Part shown: positions 30,186 to 44,200 of the stretch, in pieces
Position numbering within the stretch: the first letter of the stretch is position 1
How the letters are laid out: each line of letters opens with the position of its first letter
NCBI RefSeq assembly: GCF_045679555.1
Contig: NC_092098.1
Location: 14,398,538 to 14,462,537 of the forward strand
Direction of reading: 5' to 3'
Source of the DNA: Salvelinus alpinus
Lineage: Eukaryota; Chordata; Actinopteri; Salmoniformes; Salmonidae
Length of the DNA: 64,000 nt
Notes under the pieces: model-generated
Databases searched by the model: none
Seen by the model: the letters and a program-made list of their open reading frames with translations, nothing else
What the model was told of the DNA's origin: nothing
Position numbers and translations under genes: made by a program

Positions 30186-30826
30186 GTAGATTGTATGATT
30201 ATTACATTTTTTTGACAATTAGTATTTGGAGCCCTAGGACCACGTCATCGGAGATTCAATTTGCCGTCTTTGAGAAACCTAAACAAGCACAAAGTTGGTG
30301 GTTGTATTTAATTAAGGTTTATTTAGAATGTATGGATTTCAGCAAACAACAAAAGGCATGCATCTGCAGAGGACAAAAATGGGTACAAGGTAGGTGTTTA
30401 ATGATTTATATTTTTGAAGTATTGACCTTGGGGCGATTCAATGTAGTCGGAGCTAGATTCCACAAAGCCTGGTATCTGCTCTGCTCTGTTGGTGAAGTTC
30501 ATACATACACCTGCACTGTAGCGGCAAGATGTTGGCTAGAATGTACGTTCCAATACCAGAGTGGGCACACTCGCTATATAACGCTAAACAATTTTTGTGA
30601 GAAAACCATCAGTAGAGTTGAAAATGCGATGCAAACCCATTTAACTTGTATTTTTTTATTCAGTACATGGGAATTTAATAGCAAAATGTATTTTTATGTG
30701 CTCTGTCATGCACAGCTTTTTATAGAATTTGATGGAAACACATCTCTGGTGCATATTGTTTTTATGCAGATTTTACAATAATCATATTTTTTTTTTTAAA
30801 GTACTAACTCTGTTATGGTTTGTTGG
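30186..30826. other. Unnamed repeat-like spacer
   Basis: A long plus-strand frame through here starts inside the LINE 3' end and resembles no protein I know. The stretch 30500-30780 looks like non-coding repeat. No gene is called. Confidence 0.4.
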
Positions 30827-31146
30827 ACAAAGCTTATGGTGAAATTAATGGAGTTTTTTGATAAATGCCGTAAATAAGGTCTGTGGTAAACACCTGGTTT
30901 AGATCATATACGTTTTGTTCTATGAGATTATCTTCATCAGCTAACGTCACTTTGTGCATTTTTAAGCATTTATGTAATTTAAAAAAAGCACAAGTCTTCA
31001 TAATTCATAAAGGTTGTGTTAACTGAACTGACTGATATCTCATAGAACAAAATGTATAAGATCTCCTAAGCCTGTGTTAACCTCAGACCTTATTTCCGGC
31101 ATTTACCTCAAAACCTTATTCATTCCCCATTCATTTTCCCCTAAGG
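30827..31146. repeat. Fold-back element (long inverted repeat)
   Basis: The left arm contains AAATGCCGTAAATAAGGTCT and TTTTGTTCTATGAGAT. The right arm, reversed, contains AAATGCCGGAAATAAGGTCT and TTTTGTTCTATGAGAT in the same order. Arms are about 100 bp with a spacer of about 100 bp, like a MITE or palindromic fold-back. Confidence 0.75.
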
Positions 31147-31509
31147 AATTGCTGAACGAACTAGAGGTAACTTCTTTCAGGTTTTTAGGACTATAAGCTG
31201 GAGATCTAGATCTACATGTTGATCCTCACTTGTGTTTGTCTTATTAGACCAATGTATTGTTGAAAGCCAGATTTACTAGATCTGGAGTATGGCACGTTGA
31301 ATACAGTACTATTGTTCCTTTAATAAAGTTATGTTCAGGATGACATTTCTCTTGGGAGATTGTAGATAAATGTGTGTATTGTTTGCAACGGTCAGTTTGG
31401 GCTGCTGGAATATATATTAGCTTGCCTTGTTCATCATTCATTTGAATTTCCTAATTCATGTTTATTGATAAAGGACATCATGCCGCTTATTTTATAGCAA
31501 GTATCACTT

Positions 31510-31960
31510 ACTCCTGATTCGACGCACACCGATTCTCGAACCTATGACCTCTGTCTTGCTAGCACATGTAGCCGCCCTCCTAAAGCATCTTACCAGGTGG
31601 CGCTAAACGAAAAAGCTAGCTATTCGGTGACGCAAGTGGGGACACTTCAGGCTGAGGAGTAAATTTCACACATCCCCATGTGCCACGTTCCACCCCTCAC
31701 ACTTACTCAACAGCTACCCCAACTTTGAGCTGAGTGCAACTGTAGATCCGGGTCAAGGCACCACTGTAAAGGACATAACACTGCCTGCTTAGTGATTACC
31801 ACTACCTGATTCAGCTCACACCGAGGCTCGAACCCAGGACCTCTGCCTTGCTAGCACACATGACCACCCTCCTGAAGTGTCTTACCAATTGGCACCACAC
31901 GAAAAAGCTAGCTATTCGGTGGCGCAAGTGGGAACACTTCAGGCTGAGGAGTGTGCTGCA
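31510..31960. repeat. Imperfect tandem duplication, 292-bp period
   Basis: CTCGAA at 31535-31540 recurs at 31827-31832, and AAAAGCTAGC at 31611-31620 recurs at 31903-31912; both are exactly 292 bp apart. Each unit has, on the minus strand, a tRNA-like GGTTCGAGCC or its variant. It is probably a tandemly copied SINE-like or LTR-like sequence. Confidence 0.7.
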
Positions 31961-32005
31961 ATAGCATCAATAATACAGGCAGGCCTACTCAATAATAATA
32001 ATTAT

Positions 32006-32283
32006 TTTATTTAAAAATGTCTAAATATTTCAATACAAACATTTTTTTTTACAAATGTAAAATACTCTTGTCTACACACATTCATCAGCATTTCACCTAG
32101 GTTATCCTACTACTTTACAGGCAGAATGATTTAATGTGAATATATATATTTATTTTAATATAGAGGAACACAACTACAGCTAGCCTACACTACACCTCAA
32201 AGTGGAGTGCAATCCCAGAATTTAACAACACACTATGAATCTAAGTTTGAAGGTTTTATACAGAGAACACACCTCAATTCCCA
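32006..32283 (-). other. trpc7: Probable 3' UTR of trpc7
   Basis: Minus-strand AATAAA at 32149-32154 and again at 32006-32011 (both read as TTTATT) are candidate poly(A) signals 130-280 bp past the TGA stop. Confidence 0.45.
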
Positions 32284-35200
32284 TCAGGGTTTCTTGGCAT
32301 TCTTGCTAAGCTTGTCACCAAGCTGTTGGATCAAGTCAGCTAGTTCCTCTGTGGCCTGAGACTTCTCCTCCAGGAGCTCATAGCGAAGGCTGGAGATGTC
32401 CTGCTTGATCTCCTTCAGCTCACCTGCAAGGCATGCACCACAGGTTATTGATCGCTCAATCCACTACAACTCCATGTCACAGCCTTGCAGCTGTAAGAAT
32501 GATGAGTATTCCACAACAGCTTTGTGATCTTACATAATGGATAGGAATCATTCTCACCTTCGTTGATTTCGTCATTTTCACTGTCAACCTGAGCCTTTAG
32601 CACATATCTCTTAATGAGCCTCTTCATCAGTTTCTTTCAAGAAAATAGAGAGAATGGGAACTTTAGAGACAACAGTTCAGAATGTAGCATGTCTGAATAT
32701 CGTCTGATCTTGCTAATTAATCAAATTGACTGGTATGAAGGAAGTACCTGGTATCGAGTAGGATGTTTGATGGGTTTTCTAATGGTGAAGTCATCCTGCC
32801 CTGGTGTCCTGGTTTGAGGTCTGTACTGATTAAGCTGAAATGGAACAGAAACCACACACCCATTAAAATTTCATTAATTAAAGAGGCAGATATATAACTG
32901 GCTACAGCCTCTCCCTAAAAGCCAACTTCTGACCTTAAATCGCAAATTGATCATGGCTGTCTCACGCTGGTTGTCATGGTGACGAGCTTTGGCCTTGCAC
33001 AGCCTCACCAGACAAGCCCTTGTGCGCAGGGCTAGGTAGTAGAAGGACTTGGGGCTGGGAACCAGGTTAAATGGTGGGGGCAGAGTACGCCCCTCGTCAA
33101 AGTAGGATAGCCAGAGTTTGGCACGGGCAAACTTCCACTCCACATCAGCATCCTCCTGTTGAGATTGAGACAGACCATGATATAAATGGAGAGTAGTGAT
33201 AAGTGAGGGGCAATGACTCAGTTTGGAGCACAATCATACAATTCATCTAATATGGTCTGATAATTTTATCATAACTGTTCACAACATTGTACTCACAAAA
33301 TGGTACATGAATACAACATGAACATAACAGTATAATAACTCACCCACACTGTAAATTGACATAATTCCCCTCTGACCTCAAAGCATTGATTACCGACTAT
33401 ATATCTCCTGTGAATTCCCTAGTGGTGTTTAGGCCTATTGGTTCCTAGTCTCACCTCAATCTCCTGATAGGAGTGATTGATCATTGCAATCAGCATGTTG
33501 AGCAGTACGATTACCATGGTTACATTGTAGACGCCAAAGAGAACATAACCAATGTTCTCTATGAACTTATGGTCATACTTCAAGACCACAGAGATAACCT
33601 CGGACAAGCCGAAGATGGACCAAAATAGAGTCTTAAAGCTCTCCTCCACCCTGTGAACACACATAATCAAACAAAACACACACGCGTGCAAACGCACACA
33701 CACGGACATTAATAAATAACACACAAATGAATACATAGACATACATACATACATCTCTACTTAAAGCACTTAATTTACAGGAACAGGCAGGAGGGCACTT
33801 ACGTGGTGAAGGCAGGGTTGTACTTGGCACCAAGGTAATAGGAATATAGATTGAACATGCCAATCATGAAAGCCAGGAAGACCATTATGAAGATGACCAT
33901 GAACTTGAAGATGTCCTTGACCGTCCGGCCGAGGGAGATTTGAAGTGGGCCGAAGCTCTCATTGGCAGGCAAGATGTAGGCAATGCGAGAGAAACTGAGC
34001 ACCACCGCAATGGAGTACAAACCCTCGGAGATCAGCTGAGGGTCGGAGGGTAACCACCTGTTCCTGGCTGAGAGAGAGAGAGAGAGGTTGCTGTTAAATG
34101 TCACATTGTGACCTGGGGACTGACTCAGGTTCTATGACATTTTGATAAAAAATATGTTATTCACATGGAATTGCTCATTAGGTGGTACTTCAAATCTGAG
34201 ACTCGAGAAACATCTGTGCAAACACCTTTTTATCTTGGCGCTATATATAAGGTTCTACCTGCAATCTGATCACACAACACTGCATATGTCAATCAAAAAT
34301 AATTGTATGGAAGGTGATATACTTATTTAGGCATGAAAGAGGAAGACATCACAAAACAGTTCTGAGATCTGGGACTTGAAAAATGCTAATTTAAAAACTC
34401 TACATTTTGCAGATAGAACCTCACAGTCCCAAGTCCTTGATTTTTCATATCATAGGTTGCGGTCCTCTTTTTACATTACTTTTTTTTAATCACCGCTTTT
34501 TCAAAAGAATGGCCAGAGATTAAGCATTGTTATTATCATTCTCTAAGTGTCACTGACCATGGGTGTAGTATGCTACATTTGGTGGCAGTGAGGCGTTGCT
34601 CAGGTCTATGTTGGGCATGTTGGGCACATACATGTCCACATACAGCTGGGCCTCAGAGGCCCTCAGGAAGGCCATGAGCCTGGCTGTGAAGGACGCCACG
34701 AAGATGGACAGCATGCCAAAGTCTAGCACGTTCCACAGGTGCATGATGTACTCCCTAGGCCCATCAGCCCAGATCTCCTTACACTCCGACCAGATCATCC
34801 CTAATAAAGAGAGTGCTTTTCAGTAGGTGCAAAAGCTCTCTGTTTTGAGTGGTATGATTTGAATACTTTAAGATTTTATTCATGGTGAAGAGACAGGAAC
34901 AAAGACATATGAATAGACTAGATAATAAAGTCTCTCCCACAAAAGCAGCTGTTTGAAAACCAGAATAAATTACCAAGCACCCAATTCATGATGAGCATCT
35001 CAGTCCAGGAGAATTGACTGGTTTTGACCCTGAACACCTGATGAGGGTGGTCTGTTATTGTCTCATTGGGAAGGTTCTTGACCCCTTCGAAGCGGTCCGA
35101 TGCATTGATTACCAGTAGTCCAAGGAAGATGGTGAATGACACAGCATGGGCCACAAACTTCATGAAGGGACTGCGGAGAATCTGACCCAACTGATATAGA

Positions 35201-38200
35201 GGAAATCAACCACATAAATGGCAACCATCAGCCTCATGATATAAACATATCACTATTAATAATACAAACGTGTTAATGAGTGATTCTAAGAACACAATAG
35301 AAAGGGGATTGTGTGTACCTTACTGCAGGGCATGACCCAGTATGCGATGGCGAGGAAAGGAAGGCCGATCGCCACTCCCAGGACTGTCCAGCATTTGACC
35401 CCAACAGACTGCTGCCTAAGTCCAGCTAGGTTCTCATACCACAGGGTCAGAAGCTGCTGCTGGCAGTTAGGATGGGCCACAAACTACAGAGACATGATGA
35501 AAAATAACTATGACATACTACAACATTGATAAGCATAGGCAAAGGGTGACTGCTTTGTCATACCTTGCATATTATTGTGTTGTAGAATCCATTGTTGGGT
35601 GTGACACAGCTGTAAAACACGCATTTCATTTATATCCCATTCCAGTTTGCCTCTTAAATAAACCCTTTATAGGGGACGTGAAGATTGGGAGAATATAATC
35701 CAAAGTGTCTTTCTCATTGTGCTCTTGAGATTGATTGCTATTCAAATTTAAGACTATTAAATCATGCTAGACACAATAACAGAGATGTACAAAGACAAAC
35801 ACCAGAGTTAGGAAACATTTAAAACAGCATGTTTGATTTCAGATTAAGGTTGAGTGGTTCAGCTAACCTTTTTGACCTCGTACTTAATGGCCAGTTTGAC
35901 CCGGATGAGGCAGGGTCGACTGTGATCACCGGGCAGAGCTTGGTCCACATCCCCATTCAAAATGGCCTCCACCTCCTCCGTGTCTCTGCATAAGTCAAGC
36001 ACTCCCACCACAAAGTCTTTACACTGCATGGACAGCTTTCTGTAGTCATTCTACACAGAGAGAAGAGAGCGAGAGAGCGAGAGAGAGAGAGAGAGAGAGA
36101 AAGGGAGAAGGATAGGGAGAGAAAGAAAAGGAGAGGAAAAGAGATGTGAGAATTATTTAAAATGAGGCAATCCCCAGGGGTCACACCTTTTGGTAAATTG
36201 TTCATGTCAGTCTCTCACTTTTTGCTCTACATGTAAAATATTCCAATAGAAACCTGGAAAACCACAGACCGTTTCTGCACTGACAAATAATGTGTATATT
36301 TTCTTATCTCATTCAGGCAGGGTGTGTGGGTGTGAGTTTGCATGCCAATGTTTGTGTTGGTCACATAATGTTGGTCTTTATAAATGTGCATAAACTGTGT
36401 GTGCATGCATTTGTACATCTTTCTGTGGGTGTTCCTCAGACAGAGGGGATACAGTATGTGTCCTTGTGTGTCTGTATGTGTTTATACCCGTCTATGTTAA
36501 ACCTCCATCCAAACTCTTTGTAGAGGTCTGTAATCAGTATAAATTAACAGAAAGATTAGACAGAACTGTGGATCATTTTTTAATAAACAGTTCCCTAAAA
36601 CAGTACCAGGAATCAGACTGGATATAAAAATCCTGGATTAGACTTGTTCTCTTTTTTATTTATGTTTTTCCTTTATTTAATTAGGCAAGTCGGTTAAGAA
36701 CAAATTCTTATTTACAATGACGGCCTTCCCCGGCCAAACCCTCCCCTAACCCGGATGACGCTGGGACAATTGTGTGCTGCCCTATGGGACTCCCGATCAC
36801 AGCCAGTTGTGATACTGATTGTCAGAATTTAATTCCTCTTTGAGTCGAGGTGCCTTATCTGCATGGGAGAGCAAACTGAATGTAAATACCAGAGAAAAGT
36901 TACATTGCATTGCAAAAAACATGGCCACAAGAAAACATAAATATGCTTTATATGCTGTAAGTATGTTGGTGTATAATATGGGGCAACGTCTGACATACAG
37001 TACACTCAGAAATTGTGATAATTTCTAACCGGTCAATGACCGATTTGAGATTGGGACCAATCTTCATTTTCTCACAGCGGGTTCCAATAATATTAGAGTG
37101 TGTCATTTGGTGAAGTATGCTGTACATGGACTAACTGATTTGATCTCTTCCCAATTAATCATTTCTGTGAGTAATCAAAAGACAAAAATCAGCTCTAAGG
37201 CTTTCACAAAAATATCTGCACAAAGCTTTTAAATATTGCAAAATGAGTAAGAGGGGGGAGAGCATGTGTGAGAGAAAGCAAGCCAATACATTACATAGGT
37301 GAAAAGTAAACCCTTTCCTTCATCCTCAAGCTTGGTCTTTGTGTTTTTCTCACCTTGAACTCAGTCTCGATGTTGGCGAGGCGAGCCAGCTCGTTGCTGA
37401 GCTCCAGAGCTGTGAATACAGGGTCCTCACTAGACAGGGACAGGTAGGCAGCGCTGGCTAACCCTTTATAGGCATTCATCCTGGAGCGGGAGTGGCTGAA
37501 CGAGTCACGGCATTGCTTGTCATGACACTCATTACATTTACAAAAGTAATCATGGGGTTTCTCGATGCGTGCTCCCTTCATCAACAGAGTGTGCACTATC
37601 TCATACTCCTGGCAGTGTGCAGCCAAGATGACCGGGGTCACGTCATGGGAAAAACGTGTACCGTCTTCATCGTAAGCATAAAAGTCATCATCTCTTAGCT
37701 CCTGCTCCAGGGGGCTCAGGGTTAGGCGCAGCCCACCCCCGAATGCAGGGTGGGCCAGGATAGCCTCTACGATGCGCACATAGCCCTTACTGATGGCAAA
37801 GAGTAGACCATCACCCACACGCGCCAGCCCCTCCTTCTTCAGCAGCAGCTCTGTCACCTCCAAGTGCTCATTACCCACGGCCAACTGCAGTGCATTCTGG
37901 CCCATGTAGTCCACACAGTTGACGTTGAGGGTCTTGGACTCCTCCAGCATCTTACGCACCACTGGGATGTTCCCGTACTCAGCAGCATCTAGGAAGCGCT
38001 CCTCCTCTGAAGTGAGACTGGTGCCCCGCTCACTGAACATGTAAGCAGGCCCACGGATAGCCTGCCGACGGCCCTTCTCTCGCACAGTCGTTTTTCTACG
38101 GTGCATGGTCTCAACTCTGGATGGAGAAAGACAGTGACAAAAAACACTATTCAGACTACAAGGAAGTTGACAGGAACTGAAGAGAAGAGTAAGCTGAAGA

Positions 38201-41200
38201 AAACAACATTCAGTGCAGATGTTTATTTACACTTTTCCAAATGATAGAGTCGGGAGTACTTTAATACTTTTTTGTAAACTACAATGGTATGATTATGTAA
38301 TTTCAGCATGTATAATACACAACGTTCTTGGTCTCCCAAGATTTTTTTACTAAGCCATTGGATGACAGGTGTTCGTCTCTATGGAGATAGGTGTGATCTG
38401 CATATGTTGAAGTCTGATGGCTTTGATTGACAGCCAGAGGTTTGCTGTGTGTGGGCCTACAGTACTAGCTAAGCAAGACATATACTTAAGTTACTGATGG
38501 TGACTTCTGTCTCAATCCAGTCCTATAGGGTTTGTATGCCCAGTTAAATAAATGCAGGCTCAAGACGTTCTTCAAGTAGCCTACACTCAGAAATCTGTAG
38601 AATCTGTTTCAGTCCAATGACAGTTACTGCAGCTACTTGGTACAGTGGGGCAAAAAAGTATTTAGTCAGCCACCAATTGTGCAAGTTCTCCCACTTAAAA
38701 AGATGAGAGAGGCCTGTAATTTTCATCATAGGTACACTTCAACTATGACAGACAAAATGAGAAAAAAAAATCCAGAAAATCACATTGTAGGATTTTTAAT
38801 GAAATTATTTGCAAATTATGGTGGAAAATAAGTATTTGGTCACCTACAAACAAGCAAGATTTCTGGCTCTCACAGACCTGTAACTTCTTCTTTAAGATGC
38901 TCCTCTGTCCTCCACTCGTTACCTGTATTAATGGCACCTGTTTGAACTTGTTATCAGTATAAAAGACACCTGTCCACAACCTCAAACAGTCACACTCCAA
39001 ACTCCACTATGGCCAAGACCAAAGAGCTGTCAAAGGACACCAGAAACAAAATTGTAGACCTGCACCAGGCTGGGAAGACTGAATCTGCAATAGGTAAGCA
39101 GCTTGGTTTGAAGAAATCAACTGTGGGAGCAATTATTAGGAAATGGAAGACATACAAGACCACTGATAATCTCCCTCGATCTGGGGCTCCACGCAAGATC
39201 TCACCCCGTGGGGTCAAAATGATCACAAGAACGGTGAGCAAAAATCCCAGAACCACACGGGGGGACCTAGTGAATGACCTGCAGAGAGCTGGGACCAAAG
39301 TAACAAAGCCTACCATCAGTAACACACTACGCCGCCAGGGACTCAAATCGTGCAGTGCCAGACGTGTCCCCCTGCTTAAGCCAGTACATGTCCAGGCCCG
39401 TCTGAAGTTTGCTAGAGAGCATTTGGATGATCCAGAAGAAGATTGGGAGAATGTCATATGGTCAGATGAAACCAAAATAGAACTTTTTGGTAAAAACTCA
39501 ACTCGTCGTGTTTGGAGGACAAAGAATGCTGAGTTGCATCCAAAGAACACCATACCTACTGTGAAGCATGGGGGTGGAAACATCATGCTTTGGGGCTGTT
39601 TTTCTGCAAAGGGACCAGGACGACTGATCCGTGTAAAGGACAGAATGAATGGGGCCATGTATCGTGAGATTTTGAGTGAAAACCTCCTTCCATCAGCAAG
39701 GGCATTGAAGATGAAACGTGGCTGGGTCTTTCAGCATGACAATGATCCCAAACACACCGCCCGGGCAACGAAGGAGTGGCTTCGTAAGAAGCATTTCAAG
39801 GTCCTGGAATGGCCTAGCCAGTCTCCAGATCTCAACCCCATAGAAAATCTTTGGAGGGAGTTGAAAGTCTGTGTTGCCCAGCAACAGCCCCAAAACATCA
39901 CTGCTCTAGAGGAGATCTGCGTGGAGGAATGGGCCAAAATACCAGCAACAGTGTGTGAAAACCTTGTGAAGACTTACAGAAAACGTTTGACCTCTGTCAT
40001 TGCCAACAAAGGGTATATAACAAAGTATTGAGATAAACTTTTGTTATTGACCAAATACTTATTTTCCACCATAATTTGCAAATAAATTCATTAAAAATCC
40101 TACAATGTGATTTTCTGGATTTTTTTTCTCCTACAATGTGATTTTCTGGATTTCTTTTCTAATTTTGTCTGTCATAGTTGAAGTGTACCTATGATGAAAA
40201 TTACAGGCCTCTGTCATCTTTTTAAGTGGGAGAACTTGCACAATTGGTGGCTGACTAAATACTTTTTTGCCCCACTGTATATGAAGCAGAAGGATGGGCC
40301 TGGGGAAATGTTACCACTCTAAAATTTGTATAGGGGGCTATGGATGCAAGGTCCATGAGCTCAACAGGATACAGTAGTTTTACACATTTGGTTATATTAC
40401 GTTTGTTTACAAATACTCAAAATGGGAGTGTTAGACATAATTGGAATATCATATCATAGCAGGCCTACCCATAAATAATGTAGTATCTCATAAATAATGT
40501 AGTAAGACAGGTGTAGGAAGACAGTTGTACTAAACTTAAGACGGATTTATAAATGATTATTCAGGAATCTATGGCTATACCATGGTCAACCCACACAGAC
40601 AGTGTGGTGAAGAAGGTACAACAGCACCTCTTCAACCTCAGGAGGCTGAAGAAATTAGGTTTAGCCCCTAAGACCCTGACAAACGTTTACAGATGCACCA
40701 ATGAGAGCATCCTGTCGGGCTGTATCACCGCCTGGTACGGCAACTGCACCGACCGCAACCGCAGGGCTCTCCAGAGGGTGGTGAGGTCAGCCCAATGCAT
40801 CACCGGGGCACACTGCCTGCCCTGTAGGACATCTACAGCACCCGGTGTTACAGGAAGGCCAAGAATATCTAAGACTTCAGCCACCCGAGCCACGGCCTGT
40901 TCACCCCGCTACCATCCAGAAGATGAGGTCAGTACAGGTGAATCAAAGCTGGGACTTAGAGACTGAAAAACAACTTCTATCTAGGCCATCACCGCCAGCC
41001 AGCCTCCGGCCAGTACCCTGCCCTGAAATTTAGTCACTGTCATTAGCCGGCTACCACCCAGTTACTCTACCATGCACCTCAGAGGCTGCTGTCCTATGTA
41101 CAGTGCATAGTGATGGAACACCGGTCACTATAATGATGTTTACATGTTGTTTTACCCACTTCATATGTATATTCTGTATTCCAGTCAAGGCCTATCCTAT

Positions 41201-44200
41201 TTAACTATTGCTGTACATATACTATTCTTCAGATATACTGCACATTCTATCCATATACTGTCCATATTGTCTATACATCCCATCACACACACACATACAT
41301 ATATATACAGTATATATATACACACACACACACTCCTGACATTGCTCATCCTAATATTTCTATATTTCTTAATTCAATTATTCTACTTTGAGATTGGTGT
41401 GTATTTTTGTGTACATGTACATTTTGCACATTATAAAAGGCAAGCTTGTTCCTTTGATTTGACCTATATCAAAATGTTGAGCAAAAATCTACGTGACTTC
41501 TCCACTGAGCCAACCTGAAGTACAGGGGTAGCTACACCATTTCCCCCATTATCCCCTGTGCATTTATACCTGTGTTTTCTGTTTGTCTGTTGCCAGTTCG
41601 TCTTGTCTCGTCATGCCTACCAGCGTGTTTTTCCATACTCCTGTTGGCTTTAGTCCCTGTTTTCTAGTTCTTCCGGTTTTGACCATTCTGCCTGCTCTGA
41701 CCCTGAGTCTGCCTGCCGTTCTGTACCTTACAGACTCTGCCCTGGATTACCGACCTCTGCCTGCCCTTGACCTGTCGTTTGTCTGCCCCCTGCATTGTAA
41801 ATAAACTTCTATGATTCAAACTATCTGCATCTGGGTCTTATCCTGAGTTCTGATAGTTACACAGTAGGTAGTGTAAAGCAGAGCACAGAAAATTTTCGAC
41901 CAAACTTTACTTGGTCATACTTCCTCAATTCCCGACTTGGAAGACAACCATCTTCTAAACTTCAATGTCTAGTTGCAAGGGGTTAATTTGAATTTAGACA
42001 ATGCTCCGTTATTAAATAAATATTTTGCTTCATGAAGTAATACAACAACGTGTACAAATCTTCTCATTGATCGAGACGAGTGTCATCATGTAATTCGGCA
42101 CCTTTCTCAATCAATGAGAGAAGATTTGAAATAGACAAGATGCGGCTCTATGCCTGTCAACGCCCTTGTCCATTTCAAACTCTCAAAAAGTGTTTAAAAT
42201 TCCAAAAACGAGCGACAATGAATAATGTAGTTTTTTGGAATAGCCCTGTCTGACTTGAAAAATATTTCTCAATTAACCATTTAAGGTGTATTACGGAGTT
42301 TACATAAATCCAGTTATTAAGTTGCATTTTAAGAAAAACTTAAAATAATTAGGAGTTTGTTCCTTTAGATGATCTGATAGCTGATACTTTGGTCTATGAA
42401 AAAATATATTTTAAATGTTGTCAATATTAAGAAAAATGTGTACTAAAAAAAGTTGAGGTTTTCCCCATCTTTCAAGAATCCCTGACACCGGGTAAGTTGA
42501 CAACTTTTTTTTTTGGACAAGCTATGATTTCAATACTGTTATGTTTCCATTAATTCAGATTATTTTCAGGGATACACAACATCCTGAAATATATATAGAT
42601 ATGTTTGTTAGAAATAATAGTATTCTTCCCTTGATGCTGTGGTGGAGGGTATACGCAGGTATACCCACTTATTGTTTCGGTGGGCATACTCATTTCTTAA
42701 TAATCCCCACTGATGCATATCAAAGTAGTGTAGTGGAGGTATACGCCAAATCAATTAATAAGGCTGATGGAACAGATCAGAATATTTAGCTTAAAATGTT
42801 GATAAACTATTATTTCATCACATTTGCGGGAAAAACTTTATAAAATGTGCACTGCACATGCAAGCGGTTTCAAGGACAGAGGTTGAAATATCCGTTCGAA
42901 ATTTTGAAAGAGGGAAGATCTAAAGATGCAACCACTATCATGGGTTGCTAATATGACTATGAAATGACAATGAAAGAAAGTTGAAAGAAAACCAATAGAA
43001 CAGGAGAATGTATAAGAAGTCTATGTGAATGTATGAGGAAGTCTTTATAAAATAATTGCCGACACGTTTCTATGGTGGGATTTTGGCTATAGGCAACTTT
43101 GAAGCAAGATAAGACATGCCTCATAATATGAAGTAAAACGTCCAGGTCTCAAACAATTAATGGCTATATTAAGAAAAATATAGCCATGCTAATGATACGC
43201 TATGCCTACCAGGCAGAATGATATCATGATTATTTGCATCAATCCATTGGCCATCTGTTTTGCAAACTCCATCTCCTGTACTACAGAAACACTGCTAACT
43301 GACAACAGTGCTAGGTGCCTGACCACTTGAATTAAAGGTTAACTACACTGAAAAATCAAAATGTCTTTGATTTTTTTCCAGACATCAAGAGTGATCTTCT
43401 GAGGAAGCACTGAGTAAGCATTGTGCATTGTGGTTTAAGCATTGTTATGTATTATAATTTTTTTTTAAAGTGTGACATTAAAATAATTGGGATCGGTGTA
43501 CCGTCCACGGGACAGTTATATTTACATTTAAGTCATTTAGCAGACGCTCTTGTCCAGAGCGACTTACAGTTGAGCTAACGTATGCTAATGCGATTAGCAT
43601 GAGGTTGTAAGTAACAAGAGAATTTCCCAGGACATAGACATATCTGATATTGGCAGAAAGTTAAAATTCTTGTTAATCTAACTGCACTGTACAATTTACA
43701 GTAGCTATTACAGTGAAATAATACCATGCTATTGTTTGAGGATAGTACACAATTTTGAACATAAAGCTATTAATAAACAAATTAGGCACATTGGGCAGTC
43801 TTTATATAAAATTTTGAACAAAAATGCAATGGTTCATTGCATCAGTCTAAATCTTTGCACATACTGCTGCCATCTCGTGGCCAAAGTCTAAATTCTACCT
43901 GGGCTTGAATAATACATTATGGCCTTTCTCTTACATTTCAAAGATGATGGTACAAAAAAAATACAAAAATAACGTTTTTCTTATTCTTTGTACTATCTTT
44001 TACCACATCTAGTGTGTTATATTCTCCTACATTCTTTTCACATTTCCACAAACTTCAAAGTGTTTCCTTTCAAATGATATCAAGAAAATGCATATCCTTG
44101 CTTCAGGGCCTGAGCTACAGGCAGTTAGATTTGGGTATGTCATTTTAGGCGAAAATTGAAAAAAACGGGGCGGATCCTTAAGAGGTTTGAGCAAAAACCT

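Noticed and set aside
30068-30781. 237-aa plus-strand open frame
   Set aside because: It starts inside a LINE 3' end, has no recognisable domain and crosses repeat-like sequence; treated as chance.
38990-39658. 222-aa minus-strand open frame
   Set aside because: It is the antisense shadow of the Tc1 transposase at 39009-40031; no protein family is visible.
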